Notes: generated from the sequence alone by a model not told the origin. Positions 1 to 7,661 are shown, numbered from the stretch's first letter. The stretch is 21,123 bases of DNA from Bacteroidetes bacterium UBA4414 (GCA_002389765.1 DGQM01000014.1:1-21123); one strand, 5' to 3'. Translations and numbers: made by a program.

Positions 1-1503
1 GTTAAGAATCCTGTTTTCATTTTAGAAGAATTGCGGAAAGCGTTTCGCCAACTTGACTTCGAGGATGACTTCAATTTGCAGCAGAATTTAACAGATAAAA
101 TCAGGTTCATTTTTGGTCCTCCAGGTACGGGTAAAACAACCTATTTGGCTACAGATGAAATCATTCCTTTGATGAAGAAGGAAGAAGATTTAAAAGTCCT
201 TGTTCTTACTCCTACCAATAAGTCAGCAGATGTATTAACCAAACGAATCATTGAGAAAATGGCTGATGATGAAAGCTATTATCATTGGTTACTCCGCTTT
301 GGTAATACTGGCGATGCCGAATTAGAGAACAGTTCATTAGTGGTCGATAAAAACTTTGACATTAGAACAAAGCCAAAGAACACCACAATTACAACCATTG
401 CCCGATTTGCCTATGACTACTTTCAGTCAGATGTTCAGGACGAACGACTGCATTTAAAATTCTTGCAGTGGGATTACATTATTATTGACGAGGCTTCAAT
501 GGTAACACTCGCAAGTATTGCTTATGTGTTGTATCAAAAGCTGGAGGCATTTTTCATCATAGCAGGAGATCCTTTCCAAATCCAGCCTATCACACAAATT
601 GAGCAGTGGAAAGACATGAATATTTATGATATGGTGAAGCTAGACAAGTTTGTTGACCCTGTTACGGTGCCACATCAATATGAAATTAAGAACCTGCAAA
701 AGCAATACAGGGCAATTCCTACAATCGGCAAACTATTCAGCCACTTTACCTATGGCGGCATATTAGAGCATCATCGTACCGAAGCAGAGCAGAAGCCTTT
801 AAACATTTGTGGGCTTGATTTCAAAGACTTGAATATTATCAAATTTCCAGTTAGCAAGTACGAAAGCATATTTAAGCCTAATACATTGAATAAATCCAAT
901 TATCAGGTTTACTCAGCTTTGTTTACCGTTGAGTTTGTTCAACATTTATCAAAGCAGATAGAGCATAGCCACAAAGACAAATTTCGAATAGGTGTGATTT
1001 GCCCATACAAGGCACAAGCCACATTGGTTGAAAGGCTATTGGCACAACAGCATAGCGATAGCGATAACACAGAAGTGCTAATTGGTACAATACATGGTTT
1101 TCAAGGGGATGAATGTGATATAATCATTTCAATATTCAATCCGCCTTTCTCAATCAGCAAGCATCCAGGAATGTTCCTGAATAAGCAAAATATCCTGAAT
1201 GTATCGATAAGTAGGGCAAGAGATTATTTGTTTGTTTTAATGCCTGATGATAATACTAAAGACGTTGATAACCTCTATAAAATCAAAAAGATTGAAAGAC
1301 TGATTCATAAACATGCTGGTGACAAAGTTTCAGTATATGATGCAGAAGCAATAGAAGAAATAATGTTTGGTTGCAAAACATTTGTGTATGATAATACATT
1401 TGCAACCTCTCATCAATCGGTTAATGTGTATTCTTACCCGGAAAAGAAGTATGAAGTTCGGTGTGAGGAAGTTGCTATTGATGTGCAAATTAGAACGGAA
1501 TGA
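1..1503 (+). CDS. SF1 superfamily (Upf1/Dna2-like) helicase, 5'-truncated by window edge
   Basis: ATP-dependent nucleic-acid helicase or translocase of superfamily 1. The frame is open from base 1, so the true start probably lies outside the window; a TTG at 31 is the first start-like codon but precedes a complete helicase core by only ~28 residues. Numbering from that TTG, I see Walker A GPPGTGKTT at 29-37, Walker B IIIDEAS with D153/E154, a motif III-like GDPFQIQP, LQKQYR (motif IV-like), GTIHGFQGDE at 352-361 (motif V) and NVSISRAR ending at R397 (motif VI, arginine finger). This AAA_11/AAA_12 layout is known from Upf1, Dna2 and many bacterial accessory helicases. About 90 residues follow motif VI without a recognised domain. 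The gene is AT-richer and uses more AGA/AGG arginine codons than the genes to its right, and it ends ~108 bases from the 3' end of a tRNA gene, suggesting an accessory, island-borne origin. The substrate is unknown; the missing N-terminus may carry a nuclease or other domain. Confidence 0.85.
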   Translation, partial: VKNPVFILEELRKAFRQLDFEDDFNLQQNLTDKIRFIFGPPGTGKTTYLATDEIIPLMKKEEDLKVLVLTPTNKSADVLTKRIIEKMADDESYYHWLLRFGNTGDAELENSSLVVDKNFDIRTKPKNTTITTIARFAYDYFQSDVQDERLHLKFLQWDYIIIDEASMVTLASIAYVLYQKLEAFFIIAGDPFQIQPITQIEQWKDMNIYDMVKLDKFVDPVTVPHQYEIKNLQKQYRAIPTIGKLFSHFTYGGILEHHRTEAEQKPLNICGLDFKDLNIIKFPVSKYESIFKPNTLNKSNYQVYSALFTVEFVQHLSKQIEHSHKDKFRIGVICPYKAQATLVERLLAQQHSDSDNTEVLIGTIHGFQGDECDIIISIFNPPFSISKHPGMFLNKQNILNVSISRARDYLFVLMPDDNTKDVDNLYKIKKIERLIHKHAGDKVSVYDAEAIEEIMFGCKTFVYDNTFATSHQSVNVYSYPEKKYEVRCEEVAIDVQIRTE

Positions 1504-1563
1504 TTCTAAACGAACGATAGAATCTCAACTTTTTGTTACTCTATTGATACTTTAAATAAAGAA

Positions 1564-1595
1564 AAACGCCTGTAAGTATTGACTTACAGGCGTTT
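1564..1595 (-). terminator. Rho-independent terminator of tRNA-Leu
   Basis: A perfect 14-bp inverted repeat (1564-1577 with 1582-1595) encloses a 4-base loop. Read on the minus strand the stem is followed by TTTTTC, so it terminates transcription coming leftward from the tRNA gene. On the plus strand no T-run follows, so it is a weaker end signal for the helicase gene. Confidence 0.85.
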
Positions 1596-1610
1596 GTGCA
1601 ACTTATTCAG

Positions 1611-1694
1611 TGCCCAGAACAGGAATCGAACCTGCACTCCATTGCTGAAACCAGATTTTGAGTCTAGCGCGTCTACCAATTCCGCCATCTGGGC
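1611..1694 (-). tRNA. tRNA-Leu, anticodon CAA
   Basis: On the minus strand this 84-nt stretch folds as a class II tRNA. The 7-bp acceptor stem pairs GCCCAGA with TCTGGGC, followed by discriminator A (base 1611). The 5-bp anticodon stem encloses the 7-base loop CTCAAAA, giving anticodon CAA (plus-strand bases 1658-1660), which reads the leucine codon UUG. There is an enlarged variable region as expected for tRNA-Leu, and the T arm carries TTCGATT. The CCA end is not encoded. It starts only 8 bases after the hscB stop codon on the same strand and may be transcribed with it; a strong terminator lies just downstream. Confidence 0.95.
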
Positions 1695-1702
1695 GTGCTT
1701 GT

Positions 1703-2233
1703 TCAGCGGGTTGCAAATGTATTTATTCTTTCCAATATCCGCAACAAATATTTTTTGCGAAAATAATAATCTTTTATTTGTAGTAGTAATTCTTTTGATG
1801 TGTTGCCGCCTTCATACGCAGCAGTCAGTGGTTCTAAGCCTTCATTCCAGTTGTCCAGTTGTTCTTGCAGCGCTTGTGTAGCTTGGGTTTTCAGACTTTC
1901 ATTATCAGGTTCCATCTCATAGTCACTGATGCTTTCGTTCAGATCCATCATCTCCATCAGGAATACGGGCGGCAGGCTATATTTTTCTTCATCTTCCAGC
2001 AGTTCATTTATTTTCAGAATATATGCCATCGTAGCGTCTGCATTTTGCAATACTTTATAGGCATCGTTATTCAGTGCTGCCATGCGCAGTGCTTCAGCGC
2101 GTTCAGCATCACCTGCCATTGTAAAGCGGTCGGGGTGATACCTGCGGCTTAGTTCATAAAACTTCTTTTTTACCACTGCAGTATCAGGAGCAAAACTCAC
2201 AGGGATGTCATATAATTCAAAATAGTTAACCAT
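1703..2233 (-). CDS. hscB: Fe-S assembly co-chaperone HscB (J-domain protein)
   Basis: A 176-residue protein matching HscB in size and layout: an N-terminal J domain (about residues 1-75) with the invariant H33-P34-D35 that stimulates the Hsp70 ATPase, then a helical C-terminal domain (~90-170) that in characterised HscB binds the scaffold IscU. In the known pathway HscB delivers [2Fe-2S]-loaded IscU to the Hsp70 HscA for cluster transfer to apo-proteins in the cytosol. No iscU, hscA or ferredoxin gene is present in the window, so it is an orphan copy here. The ATG at 2233 gives the conserved VNYFELYDIP start. A TACATTTG box at 2266-2273 on the minus strand is a good promoter candidate. The downstream tRNA-Leu begins 8 bases after the stop. 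Confidence 0.9.
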   Translation of the reverse strand: MVNYFELYDIPVSFAPDTAVVKKKFYELSRRYHPDRFTMAGDAERAEALRMAALNNDAYKVLQNADATMAYILKINELLEDEEKYSLPPVFLMEMMDLNESISDYEMEPDNESLKTQATQALQEQLDNWNEGLEPLTAAYEGGNTSKELLLQIKDYYFRKKYLLRILERINTFATR

Positions 2234-2251
2234 GCGGCAAAATCAGTATCT

Positions 2252-2259
2252 TATCTTTG
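2252..2259 (+). promoter_or_regulatory. Candidate -7 box for the oxidoreductase gene
   Basis: TATCTTTG is an exact match to the Bacteroidota -7 consensus TAnnTTTG and lies about 20 bases before the preferred ATG at 2280. No convincing -33 TTTG is visible. It argues for the 2280 start over the in-frame ATG at 2232, which would lie upstream of the promoter. Confidence 0.55.
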
Positions 2260-2265
2260 AGTGTA

Positions 2266-2273
2266 CAAATGTA
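2266..2273 (-). promoter_or_regulatory. Candidate -7 box for hscB
   Basis: Minus-strand TACATTTG (CAAATGTA on the plus strand) exactly matches TAnnTTTG, about 33 bases before the hscB ATG. It lies downstream of the rightward -7 box at 2252-2259, so the two divergent promoters physically overlap. No clear -33 element is seen. Confidence 0.5.
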
Positions 2274-2279
2274 AGTAAG

Positions 2280-3485
2280 ATGATTCGTATAGGCTTGATA
2301 CGTGAAAGGAAATCACCGGCAGATACCCGTGTTGCCCTGACGCCTGAGCAGTGTGTGCAAATAATGCAAAAGCACCCCGGACTGAAGATAGTTGTAGAAC
2401 CTTCGCCTGATAGATGCATCCCCGATGCATACTATGCTGCGGCGGGTATAGAGCTGAAGCGCGACCTGAGCGATTGCGATGTGCTATTGGGTATCAAAGA
2501 GGTGAAGGTAGATGACCTGATCCCCGGCAAGACCTATTTCTTCTTCTCACATACCAAAAAGAAGCAGCCATACAACCAGAAGCTGATGCATGCACTGATA
2601 GAAAAGCGCATCCGCATGGTAGACTATGAATGCCTTACGCATATAGATGAGCAGCGCATACTTGGTTTTGGCTTTTATGCAGGTGTGGTAGGTGCACACA
2701 ACGGGCTGCTTACATATGGGCAAAAGTTCGGATTGTACGACTTGCCTGCTGCGCATAATGTAGATGGTTTTTCAGACCTATTGCACGCTTATTCAGAAGT
2801 AAAGCTGCCAAATATCAAAATAGTGGTTACTGGTTCGGGCAAGGTAGCTAGTGGTATTGTAGAGGTGATGACGCATTTTGATATAGAATCTGTAGAACCG
2901 GAAGACTTCCTGACGCATCAGTACGACTATCCTGTATATACCCACTTGAAAGGTGGCGACTTATATGCACGTAAGGATAACGACCTCTTTTCGCGCGATG
3001 ATTTCCATGCCAATCCGCACGCATACAAGTGTCTCTTCTCCAAATACATTCCGCAGACAGATATCCTGATGAACGGTATCTATTGGGATAACGATATAGC
3101 ACGCCTGTTCGAAAAGCAGGATATACAGCGCAACGACTGGCGTGTGAGCGTCATTGCCGACATCACCTGCGATATTGATGGCTCTGTACCTATCAACGTA
3201 GGAGCATCTACCATTGCAGACCCTGTATATGGCATAGACCGCAAAACACTGGCACAGGTAGCGCCGTTCCAAAACACGCGAGACACCATAGACGTAATGG
3301 CGGTAGATAACTTGCCAAACGAGTTGCCGCGCGATGCGTCGCAATACTTCGGTGCACACTTCGAGAAGTTTATCCTGAAAGAACTGCTGAGTGGCAATAG
3401 CGATATCATTCGCCGCGCTACTATTTGCGAAGAGGGTAAGCTGACATCCAACTACGAATACCTGAGCGACTACGCGTATAAATAA
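2280..3485 (+). CDS. Saccharopine dehydrogenase-like (LYS1/AlaDH-PNT fold) NAD(P)-dependent oxidoreductase
   Basis: A 401-residue cytosolic enzyme of the alanine dehydrogenase/transhydrogenase N-domain superfamily, most like NAD+ L-lysine-forming saccharopine dehydrogenase (LYS1). It opens with GLIRERKSPADTRVALTP, the typical AlaDH/PNT/LYS1 signature containing the substrate-binding Arg and Lys residues. A Rossmann nucleotide-binding loop GSGKVASG occurs at about residues 185-192, and late conserved segments include DITCDIDGSVP and a proximal VDNLPNELPRDAS typical of LYS1-like proteins. An upstream in-frame ATG at 2232 would add 16 residues but overlaps the hscB start and lies upstream of the promoter box, so 2280 is preferred. 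No other lysine biosynthesis or degradation gene is nearby, so the physiological substrate (saccharopine, another opine or an amino acid) is inferred only from family resemblance. Confidence 0.8.
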   Translation: MIRIGLIRERKSPADTRVALTPEQCVQIMQKHPGLKIVVEPSPDRCIPDAYYAAAGIELKRDLSDCDVLLGIKEVKVDDLIPGKTYFFFSHTKKKQPYNQKLMHALIEKRIRMVDYECLTHIDEQRILGFGFYAGVVGAHNGLLTYGQKFGLYDLPAAHNVDGFSDLLHAYSEVKLPNIKIVVTGSGKVASGIVEVMTHFDIESVEPEDFLTHQYDYPVYTHLKGGDLYARKDNDLFSRDDFHANPHAYKCLFSKYIPQTDILMNGIYWDNDIARLFEKQDIQRNDWRVSVIADITCDIDGSVPINVGASTIADPVYGIDRKTLAQVAPFQNTRDTIDVMAVDNLPNELPRDASQYFGAHFEKFILKELLSGNSDIIRRATICEEGKLTSNYEYLSDYAYK

Positions 3486-3535
3486 TTCTATTGTACATAT
3501 ACTGATACTTGTGTATTATTATATTACAAAGCACT

Positions 3536-4165
3536 ATGTCTATATACAACCGCATAGCAGGGCAGCGTATTGCCCGTATCGAGGCATTGAGCGATGGCGT
3601 ATTTGCCATTGCTATGACCATACTTGTCTTCAACCTGAAAGACCCGCTGGAACATAAAACACAATCAGATGCAGAGCTGCTCTTGTCGCTGAAAAATATG
3701 TTGCCGGCTTTTCTGAGTTTCTTCCTCAGCTTTATGACGCTGGGTATTTTCTGGACAGGGCAAAGCACACAGTTTCACTACATAAAGTCGTACGACAGAA
3801 ACCTGAACTGGATAACGCTATTCTTTCTGATGGCAGTGTCGGTATTGCCTTTTACTACAGATGTACTGAGCCACCATATCAATAATAAAGTATCGATATT
3901 GTTGTATTGGCTTAATATTCTTTTACTGGGTGTACTTATTTACATACACTGGTTCTATGCGCAAAAACATCAGCACATAGGCGAGCATAGCGAAGAAATG
4001 AAGCATGTAGTACATGCCATCAAAAAACGTGTGATTGTTGCACAGGCATTGTATGCATTCGGTGCATTGCTTTGTTTTATTAATACATACATCAGTATCA
4101 CATTTATCATAGCGGTTCAGTTAAACTATGCTTTTGGTATACTGAATCTTAAAGACAGAAAGTAG
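3536..4165 (+). CDS. TMEM175-family (DUF1211) predicted potassium channel
   Basis: A 209-residue polytopic inner-membrane protein. The first helix carries the family signature: R14, then L18-S19-D20-G21, followed by VFAIAMTILVF (the canonical form is FSD; here F is L). Bacterial TMEM175 proteins are six-helix K+ leak channels that assemble as tetramers and are gated by hydrophobic residues of the first helix. Further hydrophobic segments are visible around residues 50-72, 86-105, 115-135, 160-180 and 185-205. The ATG at 3536 is chosen over 3509 because it puts the signature at the usual distance from the N-terminus. The bestrophin-type gene starts 2 bases after this stop, so the two are almost certainly one transcript. 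Confidence 0.8.
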   Translation: MSIYNRIAGQRIARIEALSDGVFAIAMTILVFNLKDPLEHKTQSDAELLLSLKNMLPAFLSFFLSFMTLGIFWTGQSTQFHYIKSYDRNLNWITLFFLMAVSVLPFTTDVLSHHINNKVSILLYWLNILLLGVLIYIHWFYAQKHQHIGEHSEEMKHVVHAIKKRVIVAQALYAFGALLCFINTYISITFIIAVQLNYAFGILNLKDRK

Positions 4166-4167
4166 AT

Positions 4168-5151
4168 ATGCATACAGGAGACCATTATTCGCTTACCGAA
4201 TTCCTTTTATGGACAAGGAGAGATATATACAGGCTATTGGTAATGGCCATAGTACCTACTGTGTTATATGCAGTTGGTGGCTGTAGTTGGCTTACTATTC
4301 CGTGGGTGCCTATTGCTATGATAGGTACTGCTGCTGCTTTTATTGTAGGTTTTAAAAACACGCAGACCTACAACAGGCTTTGGGAGGCAAGGCAGATATA
4401 TGGTGCCATAGTAAACAGTAGCCGTGCATGGGGCATTATGTCGCGCGATTTTGTGGGCGATAAAGATGCACAACGCACACTTATCTACAGGCATATTGCA
4501 TGGCTTACAGCATTGCGCTATCAGCTACGCGAGCCTCGCAGTTGGGAAAATATGGTGAAGCCATACAATAAAGAATACAAAAAGTATTTCACCGTACCCG
4601 AAGAGCAAACAACGCTGGAAGAAGAACTGAAAAAATACCTTTCTGCGGAAGATGAGCAATATGTACTGAGTAAAAAGAACCGCGCTGCACAACTGATAGC
4701 CATGCAATCGGCACATATAAAAACATTGCAACAGCAAGGGCTTATTACATCGCTCAACTATGTAGAGATGGAAAACCTTTTGGTAAATCTGTTCGAACAG
4801 CAAGGCAAGTGCGAGCGTATTAAAAACTTCCCTTACCCTCGTCAGTTTGCGTCTATTAATCTGTTCTTTATTCGTCTGTTTGTATTTATAGTACCATTCG
4901 GCTTGCTCAACGAGTTTCAGAAACTGGGTGCTAATATGATATGGCTCAATATTCCTTTCAGCCTGGTAGTAACATGGGTGTTTACATCAATGGAACGAGT
5001 GGGAGAGGCAACGGAAAATCCGTTTGAAGGCAGCGCGAACGATGTGCCTATTTCTGCCCTCAGCCGCACTATAGAAATAGACCTGCGCGATATGCTGGAC
5101 GAGAAAGACCTGCCGCAACCATTAACGCCTGTCAATAAAATACTTATGTAG
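4168..5151 (+). CDS. Bestrophin-family (UPF0187/YneE) ion channel
   Basis: A 327-residue inner-membrane protein of the bacterial bestrophin family, which form pentameric anion or cation channels. The conserved N-terminal block GFKNTQTYNRLWEAR lies at residues 61-75, after two hydrophobic helices (about 22-38 and 44-62). A middle soluble helical part follows, a second membrane pair (about 228-275), and the C-terminal signature NPFEG at 284-288 with NDVP at 291-294 and SRTIEIDLRDML. Length is normal for the family. It starts 2 bases after the TMEM175-type gene, giving a compact two-channel operon. It converges with the SDR gene with a single base between the two stop codons and no visible hairpin terminator there. 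Ion selectivity cannot be read from the sequence. Confidence 0.87.
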   Translation: MHTGDHYSLTEFLLWTRRDIYRLLVMAIVPTVLYAVGGCSWLTIPWVPIAMIGTAAAFIVGFKNTQTYNRLWEARQIYGAIVNSSRAWGIMSRDFVGDKDAQRTLIYRHIAWLTALRYQLREPRSWENMVKPYNKEYKKYFTVPEEQTTLEEELKKYLSAEDEQYVLSKKNRAAQLIAMQSAHIKTLQQQGLITSLNYVEMENLLVNLFEQQGKCERIKNFPYPRQFASINLFFIRLFVFIVPFGLLNEFQKLGANMIWLNIPFSLVVTWVFTSMERVGEATENPFEGSANDVPISALSRTIEIDLRDMLDEKDLPQPLTPVNKILM

Positions 5152-5152
5152 A

Positions 5153-6064
5153 TTAAGCATTGCCAAGCAATGCTGCCACAGCTTTGTTGATAGTGGTGTA
5201 TTGATATTGAAAGCCTGTCTGTTCCGTTTTATGACTGCTTACGGTAGCACTTTTCAACACCTCAATGCTCATTTCGCCCAGCATTATTTTCAGTACAAAT
5301 GCAGGTACGGGTATCGGTATGCTGATACCCTTGCTGTTTTTACGGATGCTATACATTAGTTGGCTCTGTGCAACAGGTGTGGGAGCTACACCATTATAAA
5401 CGCCCTGCATCATTTCATTTTCCAGTGCATATACAAACAGCGCGGCAAGGTCGTCTATATGTATCCAGCTAACGGTTTGCTTACCACCACCTAACAGCGG
5501 TGCTATGCCAAATTTTACAGGCTTAGCAAATTCTTTAAATGCACCGCCATCTGTGCTCAAAACTATACCTATGCGTATCAGCACACGGCGTATTTTGCCT
5601 GCTATGCTCTGGCTGGCATCTTCCCATGCTTTGCAGGTGCTGCCGAGGAAGTCTGTAGAAGGGCTGTCTGTTTCTGTAAATGGCCTGCCGCCTTTATCTG
5701 CACCATAATAACCTATGGCAGATGCACTAATAAATGCTTTGCACATAGGTGCGTGTAGCAGTATCTGATTAGAGATGAAAGATGTGCCTATTGTGCGGCT
5801 TTCAAGTATTTGTAATTTACGTTGCGGTGTCCACCTTTTGTCTGCTACACCTTCGCCTGCCAGATGTATGATGCCATCAACCTGTTGCAGCGCATCGTGG
5901 CTTATTTCCTGCTTGTTGGCATCCCAATAGGCATAGCTTACACCATCACTTTCCGGGCGCAGGTGTCGGGTAAAGATGATAACCCTGTAGCCTTTATTTA
6001 TCAGCAGCTTTGTTATTGCTCTGCCAACCAATCCTGTTCCGCCCGTTATGCCTATCGTTTTCAT
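5153..6064 (-). CDS. TIGR01777-family SDR protein (NAD-dependent epimerase-like, YfcH/SulA type)
   Basis: A 303-residue cytosolic protein of the extended short-chain dehydrogenase superfamily. The N-terminal Rossmann loop is GGTGLVG at 8-14. DGIIHLAGEGVADKRWT corresponds to the NAD-contact strand and the family-specific AGE/RW block. SASAIGYYG contains the active-site region with the YYG characteristic of TIGR01777, followed by a DUF1731-like C-terminal part (GEMSIEVLKSATVSSHK). E. coli YfcH and eukaryotic SDR39U1 belong here; their substrate is not known. The ATG at 6064 directly begins the Rossmann strand. A perfect dyad lies upstream at 6119-6137. The gene ends one base from the convergent bestrophin gene. 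Confidence 0.88.
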   Translation of the reverse strand: MKTIGITGGTGLVGRAITKLLINKGYRVIIFTRHLRPESDGVSYAYWDANKQEISHDALQQVDGIIHLAGEGVADKRWTPQRKLQILESRTIGTSFISNQILLHAPMCKAFISASAIGYYGADKGGRPFTETDSPSTDFLGSTCKAWEDASQSIAGKIRRVLIRIGIVLSTDGGAFKEFAKPVKFGIAPLLGGGKQTVSWIHIDDLAALFVYALENEMMQGVYNGVAPTPVAQSQLMYSIRKNSKGISIPIPVPAFVLKIMLGEMSIEVLKSATVSSHKTEQTGFQYQYTTINKAVAALLGNA

Positions 6065-6118
6065 ATAGTTACAACAATGTAGTGCTGCATTTGTTTCCGC
6101 ATAGACGTATGCTTATCT

Positions 6119-6137
6119 GAAATTGTTAGACAATTTC
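6119..6137. promoter_or_regulatory. Perfect 19-bp dyad (operator candidate)
   Basis: GAAATTGT-TAG-ACAATTTC is a perfect palindrome with 8-base arms and a 3-base centre, in the 139-base gap between the SDR gene (minus) and the small plus-strand gene. The size fits a dimeric repressor operator better than a terminator, since there is no G+C-rich stem or T-run. No adjacent regulator gene is present. Confidence 0.4.
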
Positions 6138-6203
6138 TGTTAAATAAACCTTAGCAATACAATAATAATTCAGCCATTGCGTTTTAGATGCAAAAGATAC
6201 TTA

Positions 6204-6401
6204 ATGAAGAAAACTTTACTCAAAAGAATCCCTGAAAAAACGCCCGAACAACCAGTAATGAAGCTGAACGAAGAATTGAAAAGCGAGGTGTTAACAGATT
6301 TGGTACAAGACATGAAACCTTTCCTGCAGGAAGCCGCAGCCGACCTGCTGAAACCACGCCCCGAATTTATGGCGCAGTTGTTCCAAAGGGTACTAAACTA
6401 A
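6204..6401 (+). CDS. Small conserved-type hypothetical protein, 65 aa
   Basis: I do not recognise this protein. It is short, charged and probably helical, without a signal peptide or membrane segment; the C-terminal half (ELKSEVLTDLVQDMKPFLQ onward) looks amphipathic. The ATG at 6204 is preferred over an in-frame TTG at 6177. Its last 9 bases overlap, tail to tail, the 3' end of the metallophosphoesterase gene on the other strand. The balance of residues, with no low-complexity or antisense-like composition, supports a real gene, but evidence is limited to the open frame and its position behind a plausible intergenic region with a dyad. Confidence 0.5.
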   Translation: MKKTLLKRIPEKTPEQPVMKLNEELKSEVLTDLVQDMKPFLQEAAADLLKPRPEFMAQLFQRVLN

Positions 6402-7646
6402 TTCCACAACCGTAATTTCAGGCAGTATGCCAAGCCTGCCCGGATAGCCGAGGAAGCCAAATCCGCGGTTTACGTACAGGTATTGCTCGCCTTCCTGATA
6501 GAGGCCTGCCCACTTTTTGTACACATACTGTACAGGGCTCCATTTCAGTCCGGGTATTTCTACACCCAGCTGCATACCGTGTGTATGCCCTGCAAATGTC
6601 AGGTCTATATCTGTATAGTCTTTGCGAACCTCAGCATCCCAATGCGATGGGTCGTGCGATAGCAGCATTTTGAAAGGAATATTCTTTTCGCGCAGCCCTG
6701 CAAAGGCATCGCTCATTTTGCCGTATTTAGGAAAGCCTGCTTTAGCACCCCAGTTTTCAATGCCTACGATGGCTATTTTGTCTTCGCCTTTTTCCAGTAC
6801 CACGTGCTCGTTCATCAGCAGACGCCAGCCCATTTTGCCATGCGTTTCCTTCAGCCAATCCAGATTTTTCTTTTTCTCTTCAGCCGATGGCCATTGTACA
6901 TAGTCGCCATAATCATGATTGCCAAGTGTACTATACACACCCATAGGTGCGCTCAGCTTCGAGAAGATGTCAGTGTATGGCTGAATCTCGTCTGCTTTGT
7001 TATTAACAAGGTCACCCGTAAAGAAGATGATATCCGGTTTTTCTTCCATTATCTTCTCTACACCTTTCTGCACAGCGTGATGGCTATCAAAGCTCCCACT
7101 GTGTACATCCGATATCTGCACAATCTTCATGCCCTTGAAAGCAGCAGGCAGGTTATTGAATGCTATTTGCACACGGCGAATGCGGTAGTTGTACCTGTTT
7201 CTGATACCATACATAAAACCACCAAGCATAGTACCGCCCAATAGCAGTGCTGTGCGTTGCAGGAAGATAGAACGGCTGATGCCTGTGCCTGTAGTCTCCG
7301 GTATAGAAGTAGCTGCAATTGCAGGCTTGCTGAATATGCTCCACATCCACACAAAGAAGCGGCGCACATCATCGCCCAGCATCACAATCAGTATCACTAT
7401 TTTACCCAGCAAAAAGCCCATGGTAAAGGCTATGTAAATATTACGCACCAGATGCGGCACTTTTGCCCAGTCTATAAACCTGAAGCTGAGGAAACCAGCC
7501 CATGTTACAACAGTCAGTAGGATATATATAACTGTCAGTATTGTTTTGGCATTTTGCGGTAGTGTGCGCATGGCACTGCGTACTACTATATAGGAGTAAT
7601 ATTCCGCCAATAGTATCAGGCCCAGAAAAATAAGAAACCTCGTCAT
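6393..7646 (-). CDS. Membrane-anchored calcineurin-like metallophosphoesterase
   Basis: A 417-residue protein with an N-terminal membrane part and a C-terminal metallophosphoesterase domain of the YkuE type. Hydrophobic helices are visible at about 4-26, 35-57 and 68-92, with a fourth at ~132-148. The catalytic di-metal motifs are all present: D180-x-H182 in SDVHSG, GDLVNN with D212, GNHDYGD with N243/H244, H331 in LSHDPSHWD and GHTHG with H354/H356. The enzyme should therefore be active as a phosphohydrolase. YkuE-like enzymes have been linked to cell-envelope or lipid substrates (UDP-diacylglucosamine-type hydrolases are in the same superfamily), but the substrate here is unknown. It lies 15 bases downstream of the FMN reductase gene on the same strand and is probably co-transcribed with it. 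Its end overlaps the small 65-aa gene by 9 bases. Confidence 0.9.
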   Translation of the reverse strand: MTRFLIFLGLILLAEYYSYIVVRSAMRTLPQNAKTILTVIYILLTVVTWAGFLSFRFIDWAKVPHLVRNIYIAFTMGFLLGKIVILIVMLGDDVRRFFVWMWSIFSKPAIAATSIPETTGTGISRSIFLQRTALLLGGTMLGGFMYGIRNRYNYRIRRVQIAFNNLPAAFKGMKIVQISDVHSGSFDSHHAVQKGVEKIMEEKPDIIFFTGDLVNNKADEIQPYTDIFSKLSAPMGVYSTLGNHDYGDYVQWPSAEEKKKNLDWLKETHGKMGWRLLMNEHVVLEKGEDKIAIVGIENWGAKAGFPKYGKMSDAFAGLREKNIPFKMLLSHDPSHWDAEVRKDYTDIDLTFAGHTHGMQLGVEIPGLKWSPVQYVYKKWAGLYQEGEQYLYVNRGFGFLGYPGRLGILPEITVVELV

Positions 7647-7661
7647 TGTCTTTTTGCGTGC

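Noticed and set aside
2232..2279. Upstream ATG start for the LYS1-like gene at 2232
   Set aside because: It overlaps the divergent hscB start codon, lies upstream of the likely promoter box and adds 16 residues before the conserved GLIRERKSP opening.
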